DNA of 64,000 nucleotides from NCBI RefSeq assembly GCF_047468865.1, contig NZ_JBLGTV010000012.1, positions 1 through 64,000 of the forward strand. Direction: 5' to 3'. The notes below the pieces were generated by a model that did not search any database, was not told the DNA's origin, and saw only the letters and a list, made by a program, of their open reading frames with translations. Numbering within the stretch: the stretch's first letter is position 1; every line of letters begins with the position of its first letter. Positions 43,027-52,514 of the stretch are shown in pieces. Source of the stretch: Castellaniella hirudinis_A (GTDB taxonomy: Bacteria > Pseudomonadota > Gammaproteobacteria > Burkholderiales > Burkholderiaceae_B). Made by a program: the position numbers and the translations under genes.

Positions 43027-43977
43027 TCACCCCGCCTTTTGCTGATCCAGTTTCTGCTGCAAAGCATCCAGCGGCAGTGCCCCGTTGACGCGGCTGCCGT
43101 CGGCGAAAAACAAGGCCGGCGTGCCGCGCACATTCAGCTGCCGCCCCAGGGCCAGGTTGTCCTGGATAGGCGTGGCGCAATCGGCGGCGGCGGGCAGCTG
43201 GCCCCGAACCATCCAGTTTTTCCAGGTGGCGGCCGGGTCTTGCGCACACCAGATATCGCGGGCCTTGGTGCTGGAATCCGGCGACAGGATGGGATACAAG
43301 AAGGTGTATACCGTCACGTCGTCGATGTTTTCCAGGGTCTGGTGCAGTTGCTTGCAATAGCCGCAATTGGGGTCTTCAAACACCGCCATCTGGCGCGCGC
43401 CGGTGCCTTTGACCTGACGGATGGCGCGATCCAGCGGCAGGCTGTCGAAAGCCACCTGCTGCAGGATTTCCAGGCGTTCGGCGGTCAGGTCGCGGCGCGC
43501 TTTGGCGTCGATCAGGGCGCCTTGCAGCACATAATCCACCTGGGCATCGGTATAGACCAGATCCAAGCCCACCTGCACTTCGAAAATCCCCGCCATCGGG
43601 GTCAGGCGCACGGCGTCCACCTGAATCCCGGGAAAGCGCTGGGCAAAGGCCTGGCCGATGGCCCGGGCCTGTTCGGGCGGCGGCGTGGTGGCGGCCAATA
43701 CCCGGGCATCGGGCGCGGCGGCGGGGTCGGTCGCCGCAGGGGATTGGCCCACTGCAGGGGACTGGCCCGCCGCAACAGCGGGCGCGGTGCCGACGACCCG
43801 GGCGTCGGACGCCCCGGCGGCGGCTGTCGGCCCGGCGGCCTGGGCAGCGGCCGGGCTGGACGCCGCGGGCGCGGCCTGGACTGCCTGGGGGGCGGCGTCC
43901 CCCGACGGGGCGGCCAGGGCCGCGCCCGATAAACCGGCCCCCAGCATCAAGACGGCGGCAGATGATTTCAGTTTCAT
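43027..43977 (-). CDS. dsbC: DsbC-family thiol:disulfide interchange protein
   Basis: The product has 316 aa, about 80 longer than usual. Signal peptide (1-22), then a roughly 75-residue Ala/Pro-rich linker, the DsbC N-terminal dimerisation domain (about 100-165) and a thioredoxin fold with CGYC (C205-C208), a second Cys pair, and cis-Pro in RGTPALFF. It isomerises wrong disulfides in the periplasm, kept reduced by DsbD. The extended linker is unusual. It follows the ubiH-type gene by 4 bases. Confidence 0.92.
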   Translation of the reverse strand: MKLKSSAAVLMLGAGLSGAALAAPSGDAAPQAVQAAPAASSPAAAQAAGPTAAAGASDARVVGTAPAVAAGQSPAVGQSPAATDPAAAPDARVLAATTPPPEQARAIGQAFAQRFPGIQVDAVRLTPMAGIFEVQVGLDLVYTDAQVDYVLQGALIDAKARRDLTAERLEILQQVAFDSLPLDRAIRQVKGTGARQMAVFEDPNCGYCKQLHQTLENIDDVTVYTFLYPILSPDSSTKARDIWCAQDPAATWKNWMVRGQLPAAADCATPIQDNLALGRQLNVRGTPALFFADGSRVNGALPLDALQQKLDQQKAG

Positions 43978-43981
43978 GGTT

Positions 43982-45166
43982 TCAGTTTCTCGCGGCGGCG
44001 CGGATGAGTTGGCGTTTGATCAATGGTAACTGATCCGCCACCAGCATGCCTTGGTTGCGTGCCCAGGCCAGCGGCGCGCACGACGTGCCGAACAATCGGT
44101 GCAGGCCGTGGGTGACCAGACCCATGGCCAGCACCGGCTCGGCCCGGCGGCGGCGGTAGCGGGCCAGCAGGCGCATGTCGCCCAAGGGGCGGTGGGGCGC
44201 CCGGGCGGCCAGCACCCGCAGCAGCACCTCGACATCGCCCAGGCCCAGGTTAAGCCCCTGGCCGGCCAGGGGATGCACCCGGTGCGCGGCATCGCCCACC
44301 AGGACGACGCCGGGGGCCGCCATGGCGCTGCGTTCCAGCGTCAGGGGGAAGCCCTGGGGCGCGGTGCGCAGGCGCAAATCCCCCAGCCGCCCCCCGGTAA
44401 TGGCCCGGGCGTGGCCGGCAAACCAGGCTTGGGCCTCGTCGGCCGGCATCGCCAGCCATCGGCGTGCCTGGGTTTCGGGCATGGACCACACCAATGAGGC
44501 CTGCGGGCCATCGGCCGTATCGGGCATGGGCAGCAGGGCGAATACGCTGTCGCCGGTAAACCACTGGCAGGCATAGCGCTGGTGCGGGCGGCCGATGTCC
44601 AAGTGCGCCACCACGCCCATGTCGCCGTAAGGCGTGTAATCATGGTGGATGCCCGCCGCCTGGCGCACAGGAGAGCGCGCGCCATCGGCCCCCACCAACA
44701 GCAGCGCCTGCCACTGCCGCCCCTGCCGGGTCGTGATGCGCACCCCGTCCGCCGCGTGGTGATCCAGGCGGTCGAAGTGGTCTTCGTGCCAGGCCAGCCC
44801 CATCACTTGCACGGCCTGCTGCAGGGCGCGCTCGATTTCGCCCGACTCAACGATCCAGGCCAGCGTGTCGCGGGCATCCTGCCAGGCGGACAAGTCCAGC
44901 AGCCCTTGGGCGTCCCCGTGGATTTCCATGGTCTCCACGGGGGTGACGCGACGCATATCCACCAGCCGCCAAGCGCCCAAACGATCCAGCAACGCCTGGC
45001 TGGCCGCCGAAATGGCATACACCCGGGGATGGTAGTCGTCCGCCGAGCGCGCCGCCGGCGCCTGGCGCGGCCCCAGCAAGGCCACCGGCAGACCCGCCCG
45101 CGACAGCCCCAGGGCGCAGGCCAAGCCGGCGATCCCGGTGCCGCAGACAAAAATAGGATGTTTCAT
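43982..45166 (-). CDS. UbiH/UbiF/VisC-family FAD monooxygenase
   Basis: The product has 394 aa. The FAD motif FVCGTGIAGLACALGLSRAGLPV is N-terminal, LVGADGARSPVRQAAGI is the second motif, and VVLVGDAAHRVHPLAGQGLNLGLGDVEVL is the third. Family members hydroxylate the ubiquinone ring at C1, C5 or C6; the exact position cannot be assigned here. ATG 45166 has GGGAG seven bases upstream; a TTG four codons earlier is the alternative. The dsbC gene starts 4 bases beyond its stop. Confidence 0.9.
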   Translation of the reverse strand: MKHPIFVCGTGIAGLACALGLSRAGLPVALLGPRQAPAARSADDYHPRVYAISAASQALLDRLGAWRLVDMRRVTPVETMEIHGDAQGLLDLSAWQDARDTLAWIVESGEIERALQQAVQVMGLAWHEDHFDRLDHHAADGVRITTRQGRQWQALLLVGADGARSPVRQAAGIHHDYTPYGDMGVVAHLDIGRPHQRYACQWFTGDSVFALLPMPDTADGPQASLVWSMPETQARRWLAMPADEAQAWFAGHARAITGGRLGDLRLRTAPQGFPLTLERSAMAAPGVVLVGDAAHRVHPLAGQGLNLGLGDVEVLLRVLAARAPHRPLGDMRLLARYRRRRAEPVLAMGLVTHGLHRLFGTSCAPLAWARNQGMLVADQLPLIKRQLIRAAARN

Positions 45167-45202
45167 GGGAGCTCCCAACGAATATGCCGCTTTGCCGATA
45201 TT

Positions 45203-46468
45203 TTATCTAGCGCTGGGGGCGCCCGCAGCGGCGGGCCACAGCAGCCACATGCGGCCTGGCTGTTTCATGCGCCCGGCCGACGCCCCGGCCGCGTCGCCGG
45301 TGCCCCAGTAGTAATCCGCCCGCGCCGCGCCGCGAATGGCCGCGCCGGTGTCCTGGGCGAACACCAGGCGCTGCAGCGGCGCGCCGCCGGGCTGCCGGGT
45401 GTCCAGCCACAGCGGCGTCCCCAGCGGCACGAACTGGGGGTCGACGGCCACGGCCCGCTGGGCCATCAAGGGAATACCGTAAGCCCCGCGTGGGCCGAGC
45501 TCTGGATCCACAATGGCTTCGGCCCGGAAAAACACCATGGCCGGGTTGACGTTCAACAGCGTCTGCACGCGGTCGGGATGATTGCGCGCCCATTGTTTGA
45601 TGTTTTGCATGGAAGTCTGGGCCAGCGGCATTTCGCCCTGGCGCGCCAGCCACTGCCCGATGGACGCGTAGGGCTGGCCATTGTGGTCATCGTAGGCCAG
45701 GCGCAACACCCCGCCATCGGGCAGCACGGCCCGGCCCGACCCCTGGATCTGCAGGAAAAACGCCTCGACGGGGTCGCTGGCCCAGACAATCGCCGGCGGC
45801 TGGCGGGCCGGATCGGCGGCAATCTGGGCCCGGGTATCGTAGGGCACCACGCGCCGCCCCGCCAGCTTGCCGCGCACCCGCTTGCCGGCCAGTTCGGGAT
45901 AGAGCGCCCCCAGATCGACCACCAGCAAGTCCGGCGGCGTGGCGTACAGCGGCCACTGATAATCGCCCCCCCGGGCGCGCGCCGCATGGATCAGGGGTTC
46001 GTAATAGCCAGTGACCGTATTGCTGGCCGCCTGGCCGGGGGCCTGATCCAGCCGCCAGGGCTTGAGCATCGCCTGCAGAAACTGGCGCACGGGCTGGCCC
46101 GACGCCTGCGGCCCCAGGCCGGACTGGAGCGCCGCCTGGCACACCGGTTGCCAGACCCGGGGGGCCGCCCGGGCGGGCAAGGCCAAAGACCCCGACACCG
46201 GCCGCATCAGCCCCTTGCAGTTGTTCAGCAAGGCTTTCCAGACGTGGGACAGATCATCGTCCGCCCAGCCCGGCAACTGCGACCAGGCCGCCGGCGCATA
46301 GTGGCCTTTCAGGGGGCGCGCCGGGGTTTCGGGCAGGGCCGACAAGGCCGGCACCACCAGCGGCTGATCCACCGCCGGGGCCGCCTCGGGGGCAGCAGGC
46401 TCATCGGGGATCGAGGCACATGCGCTCAACAGGGCCAAGACGGCCGCAGACCAGTACAGTTTTTTCAT
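45203..46468 (-). CDS. mltA: membrane-bound lytic murein transglycosylase A
   Basis: The product has 421 aa. Lipoprotein signal with LSAC (Cys17). The MltA domain (GYYEPLIHAARA region, with the PGxxVEA-like GRRVVPYDTRAQI) is followed by a 3D domain: FVPLGTPLWLDT, LVFAQDTGAAIRGAARADYYWGTGDAAG, with the conserved acidic residues. It cleaves peptidoglycan glycan strands from the outer membrane, producing 1,6-anhydro ends. Confidence 0.95.
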   Translation of the reverse strand: MKKLYWSAAVLALLSACASIPDEPAAPEAAPAVDQPLVVPALSALPETPARPLKGHYAPAAWSQLPGWADDDLSHVWKALLNNCKGLMRPVSGSLALPARAAPRVWQPVCQAALQSGLGPQASGQPVRQFLQAMLKPWRLDQAPGQAASNTVTGYYEPLIHAARARGGDYQWPLYATPPDLLVVDLGALYPELAGKRVRGKLAGRRVVPYDTRAQIAADPARQPPAIVWASDPVEAFFLQIQGSGRAVLPDGGVLRLAYDDHNGQPYASIGQWLARQGEMPLAQTSMQNIKQWARNHPDRVQTLLNVNPAMVFFRAEAIVDPELGPRGAYGIPLMAQRAVAVDPQFVPLGTPLWLDTRQPGGAPLQRLVFAQDTGAAIRGAARADYYWGTGDAAGASAGRMKQPGRMWLLWPAAAGAPSAR

Positions 46469-46632
46469 CCGGGACCAGCTGAATTAAAATAGCGGAAATC
46501 AGGAACACGCGGATAGCCAAGCCCACAGGCGCGGCGATACGCCAACGCCGCGCCGGCATCCCTGAACCCGTCATCATGACACATCCGCCGCGCGCCTTGC
46601 TAAATTCTTCACGTCCAACCCTCGCCCCCGCC

Positions 46633-47340
46633 ATGACCGCCCCCCTGCCCGCCGCCCGTATCGCCCCCAGCCTGCTGTCCGCCGACTTCGCCCGCCTGGG
46701 CGAAGAAACCACCGCCGTGATCGCCGCCGGGGCGGACTGGATTCATTTCGACGTCATGGACAACCACTTCGTGCCCAACCTGACGATGGGCCCCATGGTC
46801 TGCGCCGCCTTGCGTCCCCACACCCAGGCGCCCATCGACGTGCACCTGATGGTCGAACCCGTCGACGCCCTGATCCCCGCCTTTGCCCAGGCCGGGGCCA
46901 ACATCATCAGTTTCCACCCCGAAGCCTCGCGCCACGTGGATCGCACCCTGGCCCTGATCCGCGACCACGGCTGCCAGGCCGGGCTGGTCTTCAACCCGGC
47001 CACCCCGCTGCATTGGATGGATCATCTGATGGATCGCCTGGATCTGGTCTTGCTGATGTCGGTCAACCCCGGCTTTGGCGGACAGTCGTTTATTCCCCAC
47101 ACCCTGGAAAAACTGGCCCAGGCCCGCGCCCGCATCGACGCCTGGCAAGCCCGGGGCGGCCAGCCCATCGCCCTGGAAGTCGATGGCGGGGTCAAAGCCG
47201 ACAACATCGCCGATATCCGCGCCGCCGGGGCGGATGCTTTCGTGGCGGGATCGGCCATTTTCGGCCAACCGGACTACACCCGGGTCATCGCGGCGCTGCG
47301 CCAGGGCATCGCCCAAGGGGATGCCCGCCGCGCCCCCTGA
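46633..47340 (+). CDS. rpe: ribulose-phosphate 3-epimerase
   Basis: The product has 235 aa. IAPSLLSADFARLGEE, WIHFDVMDNHFVPNLTMGP, HLMVEPVD, VNPGFGGQSFI and LEVDGGVKADNI are the canonical metal and phosphate blocks. It interconverts ribulose-5-phosphate and xylulose-5-phosphate. ATG 46633 is preferred because MTAPLPAARIAPSLL gives the normal length; the upstream in-frame start adds an unconserved extension. It heads the rpe-gph-trpE string. Confidence 0.97.
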   Translation: MTAPLPAARIAPSLLSADFARLGEETTAVIAAGADWIHFDVMDNHFVPNLTMGPMVCAALRPHTQAPIDVHLMVEPVDALIPAFAQAGANIISFHPEASRHVDRTLALIRDHGCQAGLVFNPATPLHWMDHLMDRLDLVLLMSVNPGFGGQSFIPHTLEKLAQARARIDAWQARGGQPIALEVDGGVKADNIADIRAAGADAFVAGSAIFGQPDYTRVIAALRQGIAQGDARRAP

Positions 47341-47399
47341 CGCGCCGCCGCCCCCCAACGTGATACGATAGGCCGCCTCGTTTTCTGGTTTAGCCAAAC

Positions 47400-48092
47400 A
47401 TGCAGTTCTCTGGAATCCTGTTCGATCTGGACGGCACGCTGGTGCACACCATCCCGGATCTTGCGGCGGCCGCCAACGCCATGCGGCTGGACATGGGTCT
47501 GTCCGTCCTGCCGGAAGACTTGGTCGCCACCTTCGTCGGCAAGGGGGTCGAACAGCTGGTGATGCGCACCCTGGGCCACGAAGGCCCGGCGCCCAACATC
47601 GACTCGGTCATGCGCGGGCTGGCCCGTTTCCAGGATCATTACCGCGGCCTGAACGGCCGCTACAGCCAGCTGTACCCCGGCGTCGTCGGCGGCCTGCAGG
47701 CCTTCCGCGACCAAGGCGCGCGCCTGGCGGTGGTCACCAACAAAGGCACGGCCTTCACCGCCCCGTTGCTGCAGCACATGGGCTTGGCCAGCTTTTTCGA
47801 CGCCGTCGTGTGCGGCGACACCTGCGAGCGCAAGAAACCCGACCCGCTGCCCCTGTTCCATGCCTGTGACCTGCTGGGCATCCGCCCGGCGCAGGCCTTG
47901 TTCATCGGGGATTCGATCAACGACGCGCAAGCCGCCCAGGCCGCCGGCATCCCCATACTGGCGGTGCCCTACGGCTACAACGAAGGCCAGCCCGTGCAAA
48001 GCCTGCAGGTGGATGCTATAGTGGACAGCATTCTGGATGCAGCCCGGTGGGCGGCCCACAGACACACAAAAACGCACACACAAGCCACATGA
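47400..48092 (+). CDS. gph: phosphoglycolate phosphatase
   Basis: The product has 230 aa. HAD-superfamily motifs: DLDGTLVHT (nucleophile Asp at about 9-11), VVTNK (motif II), KKPDPLPL (motif III Lys) and GDSINDAQAA (motif IV). It removes phosphate from 2-phosphoglycolate. Its stop overlaps the Trp leader peptide start (ATGA at 48089-48092), the classical betaproteobacterial gph-trpE junction. Confidence 0.95.
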   Translation: MQFSGILFDLDGTLVHTIPDLAAAANAMRLDMGLSVLPEDLVATFVGKGVEQLVMRTLGHEGPAPNIDSVMRGLARFQDHYRGLNGRYSQLYPGVVGGLQAFRDQGARLAVVTNKGTAFTAPLLQHMGLASFFDAVVCGDTCERKKPDPLPLFHACDLLGIRPAQALFIGDSINDAQAAQAAGIPILAVPYGYNEGQPVQSLQVDAIVDSILDAARWAAHRHTKTHTQAT

Positions 48093-48160
48093 CTTCCATT
48101 TGCTATTACCCGATCGCCGCCCGCGCCACTTGGCGCTGGTGGCGCTGGCGTTCCGGGTAA
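48089..48160 (+). CDS. trpL: trp operon leader peptide
   Basis: This is a 23-codon ORF, MTSICYYPIAARATWRWWRWRSG, too short for standard calls. It has four Trp codons within six positions (15, 17, 18, 20), as in attenuator leaders. It overlaps the gph stop by ATGA and is followed by alternative stem-loops. Ribosome stalling at the Trp codons under Trp starvation should prevent the terminator from forming. Confidence 0.92.
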   Translation: MTSICYYPIAARATWRWWRWRSG

Positions 48161-48240
48161 TGGCTTCCCGGCGCGCGTGGCCCCTGCCGCCGCGCCGCCT
48201 TGCATGCACCGCCCGGGCTTTGTATTGGCCGGGCTTTTTT
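48153..48240 (+). promoter_or_regulatory. trp attenuator
   Basis: Segment 1 CCGGG (48153-48157) pairs with segment 2 CCCGG (48167-48171). Segment 2 can instead pair with segment 3 CCGGG (48213-48217). The 3:4 terminator is GCCCGG (48211-48216) with CCGGGC (48229-48234) followed by six T (48235-48240). This is a complete 1:2 / 2:3 / 3:4 logic upstream of trpE. Confidence 0.88.
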
Positions 48241-48277
48241 CTGTCCCGGCCCCCTGTAACCCCCTCTTGCTACCGCC

Positions 48278-49798
48278 ATGACAGAAATCGAATTCAACGC
48301 ACTGGCCGCCCAAGGCTATAACCGCATTCCTTTGATCGCGGAAACCTACGCCGACCTGGACACCCCGCTGGCCATTTATCTGAAACTGGCCCACGCCGGC
48401 CCCGAAGCCGGGCGCAACAGCTGCCTGCTGGAATCCGTGGTGGGGGGCGAACGCTTCGGGCGCTATTCCTTCATCGGCTTGCCCGCCAAGACCTTGATCC
48501 GCGCCACCGGCAGCGTCACCGAAGTCGTGCGCCAGGGCCAGGTGGTGGAAACCCACCACGGCGACCCGCTGTCTTTCATCGAAGCCTTCCAGCAGCGCTT
48601 CAAAGTCGCGCTGCGCCCCGGCATGCCGCGTTTCGCCGGCGGCCTGGCGGGATATTTCGGCTACGACACGGTGCGCCACATCGAGCCCCGCCTGGGGCCG
48701 TGCGTCAAACCCCGTCCCGTGGGCCAGCAGCCGGGCACGCCGGACATCATGCTGCTGCAGGTGGACGAACTGGTCATCGTGGATAACCTGGCCGGGCGCA
48801 CCTACCTGATCGTCTACGCCGACCCGGCCCAGCCAGAGGCCTACGCACTGGGTCGCCGCCGCCTGCGCGCCCTGCGCGAAAAACTGCGCACCCCGGTGGT
48901 CATCCCCTATGCCTACGCCAGCATGCAGACCCCCACCGAGCGCGACTTCAAGAAAGAAGACTACCTGGCCGCCGTGCTGAAGGCCAAAGAATACATCGCG
49001 GCCGGCGACCTGATGCAGGTGCAGGTGGGCCAGGTGATCGCCAAGCCCTTCCGCGACTCGCCCCTGTCCCTGTACCGGGCGCTGCGCTCGCTCAACCCAT
49101 CGCCCTACATGTACTACTGGAACTTCGACAGCTTCCATGTGGTGGGGGCCTCGCCCGAAATCCTGGTGCGCCAGGATCGTGAAACCGTGGACGGCGAAAC
49201 GCGGGAAATGGTCACCATCCGCCCCCTGGCCGGCACGCGCAAGCGCGGCACCACCCAGGACGAAGACCTGCGCCTGGAACAAGAACTCCTGGCCGACCCC
49301 AAAGAGCGCGCCGAACACGTCATGCTGATCGACCTGGCCCGCAACGACATCGGCCGGGTGGCCAAGACCGGCACGGTCGAAGTCACCGACACCATGACCA
49401 TCGAGCGCTATTCGCACGTCATGCACCTGGTCTCCAACGTGCGCGGCGAACTGCGGGACGGCATGGGCAACCTGGACGTCCTGCGCGCCACCTTCCCGGC
49501 GGGCACCCTGACCGGCGCGCCCAAAGTGCGCGCCATGGAAATCATCGACGAACTGGAGCCCGTGCAGCGCGGCATCTACGGCGGCGCGGCCGGATACATG
49601 AGCTACGGCGGCGAAATGGACATGGCCATCGCCATCCGCACCGGGATCATCCGCGATGGCATGCTGTACGTGCAGGCCGCCGCCGGCATCGTGGCCGATT
49701 CCGACCCCGAAAAAGAATGGCAGGAAACCGAGGCCAAGGCCCGCGCCCTGCTGCGGGCGGCCGAGCAAGTCCAATTCGGGCTGGACGAGCCGATTTGA
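48278..49798 (+). CDS. trpE: anthranilate synthase component I
   Basis: The product has 506 aa. The Trp-feedback motif CLLES lies near residue 50. Catalytic-domain blocks include MYYWNFDSFHVVGASPEILVR, TIRPLAGTRKRG, HVMLIDLARNDIGRV, SHVMHLVSNVRG, TFPAGTLTGAPK and GGAAGYMSYGGEMDMAIAIRT. It makes anthranilate from chorismate with TrpG. It is controlled by the attenuator upstream. trpG does not follow here; a terminator and a polysaccharide gene do. Confidence 0.97.
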   Translation: MTEIEFNALAAQGYNRIPLIAETYADLDTPLAIYLKLAHAGPEAGRNSCLLESVVGGERFGRYSFIGLPAKTLIRATGSVTEVVRQGQVVETHHGDPLSFIEAFQQRFKVALRPGMPRFAGGLAGYFGYDTVRHIEPRLGPCVKPRPVGQQPGTPDIMLLQVDELVIVDNLAGRTYLIVYADPAQPEAYALGRRRLRALREKLRTPVVIPYAYASMQTPTERDFKKEDYLAAVLKAKEYIAAGDLMQVQVGQVIAKPFRDSPLSLYRALRSLNPSPYMYYWNFDSFHVVGASPEILVRQDRETVDGETREMVTIRPLAGTRKRGTTQDEDLRLEQELLADPKERAEHVMLIDLARNDIGRVAKTGTVEVTDTMTIERYSHVMHLVSNVRGELRDGMGNLDVLRATFPAGTLTGAPKVRAMEIIDELEPVQRGIYGGAAGYMSYGGEMDMAIAIRTGIIRDGMLYVQAAAGIVADSDPEKEWQETEAKARALLRAAEQVQFGLDEPI

Positions 49799-49803
49799 AA
49801 CCC

Positions 49804-49824
49804 CAGGGGGCAGCCCCTGTTTTT
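49804..49824 (+). terminator. trpE terminator
   Basis: CAGGGG (49804-49809), loop GCAG, CCCCTG (49814-49819), then TTTTT. It lies 5 bases after the trpE stop, so trpE is not cotranscribed with the next gene. Confidence 0.8.
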
Positions 49825-49877
49825 AAACCACGGGGGGCCTGCCCCCGCGCCTTAATTTTTCAGGAACCCTTCACATC

Positions 49878-51182
49878 GTGCAGGACAGCCGCCCCACCGC
49901 CGACCCGGCTTCCCATGTCGAAAGACGCCATTCCCGCTGGTACGAAATCGTCCTGTTGAGCGCGCCCTTCCAGGTGCTGGCCGGCCTGGTGGTGGTGCTG
50001 CTGCTGCCGGCCATGGGGGCCTGGGGGGTGGATTTCTGGCGCTACCCCGATGGCCCGCGCGTCAATACCCAGTGGGTGGTGGGGCTGTCGTTCATCCTGA
50101 TCGTGCTGGTCTTGCGCCGCCTGTCGGGGTTTTCCGGCGGCGGCGTCATCGCCCACGTGGCGCCGGTGGTCAGCATGGTCTATCTGCTGGCCTTTGCCGG
50201 GCTGTTTTTCACCCGCAGCGACTACTCGCGCCCGGTGCTGCTGTCAGCCTATGTCCTCACCCTGTTCTGGTGCTACACGGGCTATTTCCTGGGCCGCCGG
50301 TATCGCAAAGTCAAGCTGGCCGTGCTGCCCATGGGGCCGGGCATCACCCTGCCCTCGGGCCCCAACCTGGAAATCCGCCCGCTGAACACCCCCGACCTGC
50401 ACGGGGTGCGCTACGACGCCCTGGTGGCCGACCTGCGCAGCCCGGCGATGACCCCGGAATGGGAACGCTTCGTCGCCACCTGCATCCTGGCGCAAATCCC
50501 CGTGTTTCACGTGCGCCAAGTGCAGGAAGGCCTGACCGGCCAGGTGCGGCTGGATCATTTGTCCGAAAACGAAGTCGGCACCCTGCTGCCCTCGCCCCTG
50601 TACGTCATGTGCAAGCGCCTGGTGGACGTGGCGGCGGTGCTGCTGGCCGCCCCCCTGGCCCTGCCCGTCATGGCCCTCACCGCCCTGGCCATCCGGCGCG
50701 ACAGCCCCGGCCCGGCGCTGTTCGTGCAAAACCGCGTGGGCCTGGGCAACCACGACTTCAAAATCTACAAATTCCGCAGCATGCGGGTGGATGCCGAATC
50801 GGCCGGCGCCCGGCTGGCCGCCGCGGACGACGACCGCATCACCCGGGTGGGGGCGTTCATCCGCAAGACCCGCCTGGACGAACTGCCCCAGCTGTGGAAC
50901 GTCCTGAAAGGCGACATGAGTCTGATCGGCCCGCGCCCCGAACAACGCGTTTTCGTGGATCAGTTCGACGCCGAAATCCCGTTCTACATCTACCGCCACG
51001 TCGTGCGGCCCGGCATCACCGGCTGGGCCCAGGTCATGCAAGGCTACGCCAGCGACGCCGACGCCACCCGCATCAAAATCCAGCACGATTTTTATTACAT
51101 CAAGCACTTTTCATTGTGGCTGGATATCCTGATCCTGTTCAAGACCGTGCGCATTGTGCTGACCGGCTGGGGGGCGCGGTAG
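49878..51182 (+). CDS. polyprenyl glycosylphosphotransferase (WbaP/PglC-type)
   Basis: The product has 434 aa. Four N-terminal membrane helices (to about 140), a central soluble region, then the sugar-transferase domain from about 245: KRLVDVAAVLLAAPLALPVM (reentrant helix), FVQNRVGLGNHDFKIYKFRSM, TRLDELPQLWNVLKGDMSLIGPRPE and RPGITGWAQV. It transfers a sugar-1-phosphate to undecaprenyl phosphate, starting O-antigen, capsule or exopolysaccharide synthesis. GTG start at 49878 with AGGA upstream. A flippase gene is convergent. Confidence 0.92.
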   Translation: MQDSRPTADPASHVERRHSRWYEIVLLSAPFQVLAGLVVVLLLPAMGAWGVDFWRYPDGPRVNTQWVVGLSFILIVLVLRRLSGFSGGGVIAHVAPVVSMVYLLAFAGLFFTRSDYSRPVLLSAYVLTLFWCYTGYFLGRRYRKVKLAVLPMGPGITLPSGPNLEIRPLNTPDLHGVRYDALVADLRSPAMTPEWERFVATCILAQIPVFHVRQVQEGLTGQVRLDHLSENEVGTLLPSPLYVMCKRLVDVAAVLLAAPLALPVMALTALAIRRDSPGPALFVQNRVGLGNHDFKIYKFRSMRVDAESAGARLAAADDDRITRVGAFIRKTRLDELPQLWNVLKGDMSLIGPRPEQRVFVDQFDAEIPFYIYRHVVRPGITGWAQVMQGYASDADATRIKIQHDFYYIKHFSLWLDILILFKTVRIVLTGWGAR

Positions 51183-51258
51183 CCCCCCAGCCCGGCCGAC
51201 CACCACACAGGCCCCCAGCGGGCGGGCCGCCGGCAACCCCGCCGGAATATCCGGCCAT

Positions 51259-52512
51259 TCAGGCCAGACGCACGGTTCGCCGGGCCAGCAACAGCATCAC
51301 CCCCAGCAACAGGGTTTCCACCCCCACCAGGCCGGCGGCCATCCCCACCCCGCCGTAAAAACACGACAGGCCCGTGCCGACGGCCAACCCCAGCATGGAA
51401 AACAGCAGCACCACATAGCTGGTGGATCGCGCCCGGCCCGCCGGAATCAGCAGCACCATGGCGATGCTTTGATTCAGGATGCGCAACGGCGCCAGGGGCA
51501 ACAACACCAGATAGACCGCCTGCGCGCCTGGATAACCCGCCCCCAGCATGAGATCCAGCGCCCAGGGCCCCAGTTGCCAGGCCAATGCCCCGCCCAGGGT
51601 CGCCACCACGGCCACCCCCAGCAGCACCAGCAGCGGCAGGCGCAACGCCGCCACCCCGGCCCGCCCCTGCAGGCGGCGCGAAAACACGGGGAAAATCGCG
51701 GTCAGAAAAGGCACCCCCAGGCTGGTCATGCCCTTGATCAGTTTTTCGGCCGGGGCGAATTCGCCCACGGCGCGCTTACCCGCGGCCACGCCCAGCAATA
51801 CCGGCACGGCGGTAATCGCCAGATTGGTGGCACTGCGGTAGACAAAAAAGTGAAAGCCCTGGCGCACCTGCACGCAGGCCCCGGCAAAGTCCCAATGCAA
51901 AGGCCCCACCTGACGGCGGCACCACAGCAGCAACCCCGCCATGCTGAGAATCGGCGGAATGGCCAACAGCGGCAGGGCCAAAAGAAAATCCTGCGGCCCC
52001 CGCACCCACAGGGCCACCAGCCCCAGCCCCAGCAAGCGCAGGGCCGCATCCAGCAAGGCAGGCAGCGCCATCTGTTCGCGCCCTTGGAAATACCACATGG
52101 GGCTGAAGCCGGCCGCCATGAAATAAGCCAGCACAAAACCCAGCAGCGCCAGATGCCAGGGGTTATCGTCCAGCGCGCCGACCGCCCACACCAGCAGCAT
52201 CAGCGCCACCATGGGAATGGCCAGCAGGCCCTTGGCCAGCATCACCTGCGACACCAGGCGGTTCAGCACCGCCGTTTGGCCCCGCGCCAAAGCGGTCTGC
52301 TGCGCGGCATTGATGCCAAAGCCATATTCCACCAGCAAAGACGCCGTAAACGCCAGCGCCTGGCAAAACAGAATCTGGCCATACAGACTCACCCCCAGTG
52401 TGCGCGCCAGCAGGGGAATTTCCAGCAAAGGGGCCAGCAACGTGATGATCTGCACCAGATACAGTGCACCGGCGTTTTTCAGAAAGGAGGCGACCGCGCG
52501 GTGGATGGACAA
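51259..52512 (-). CDS. Wzx-type polysaccharide flippase
   Basis: The product has about 417 aa with 12 or so hydrophobic helices. KNAGALYLVQIITLLAPLLEIPLLARTLGVSLYG opens the MOP/MATE-like polysaccharide transporter fold (as in RfbX), and APAEKLIKGM and ILNQSIAMVLL occur later. It should flip lipid-linked repeat units, fitting the glycosyltransferase next door. No ATG lies close to the conserved N terminus; TTG 52512, just past the stop of a small membrane ORF, is my best guess, and the frame is open to 52635. Confidence 0.85.
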   Translation of the reverse strand: MSIHRAVASFLKNAGALYLVQIITLLAPLLEIPLLARTLGVSLYGQILFCQALAFTASLLVEYGFGINAAQQTALARGQTAVLNRLVSQVMLAKGLLAIPMVALMLLVWAVGALDDNPWHLALLGFVLAYFMAAGFSPMWYFQGREQMALPALLDAALRLLGLGLVALWVRGPQDFLLALPLLAIPPILSMAGLLLWCRRQVGPLHWDFAGACVQVRQGFHFFVYRSATNLAITAVPVLLGVAAGKRAVGEFAPAEKLIKGMTSLGVPFLTAIFPVFSRRLQGRAGVAALRLPLLVLLGVAVVATLGGALAWQLGPWALDLMLGAGYPGAQAVYLVLLPLAPLRILNQSIAMVLLIPAGRARSTSYVVLLFSMLGLAVGTGLSCFYGGVGMAAGLVGVETLLLGVMLLLARRTVRLA

Positions 52513-52514
52513 AA

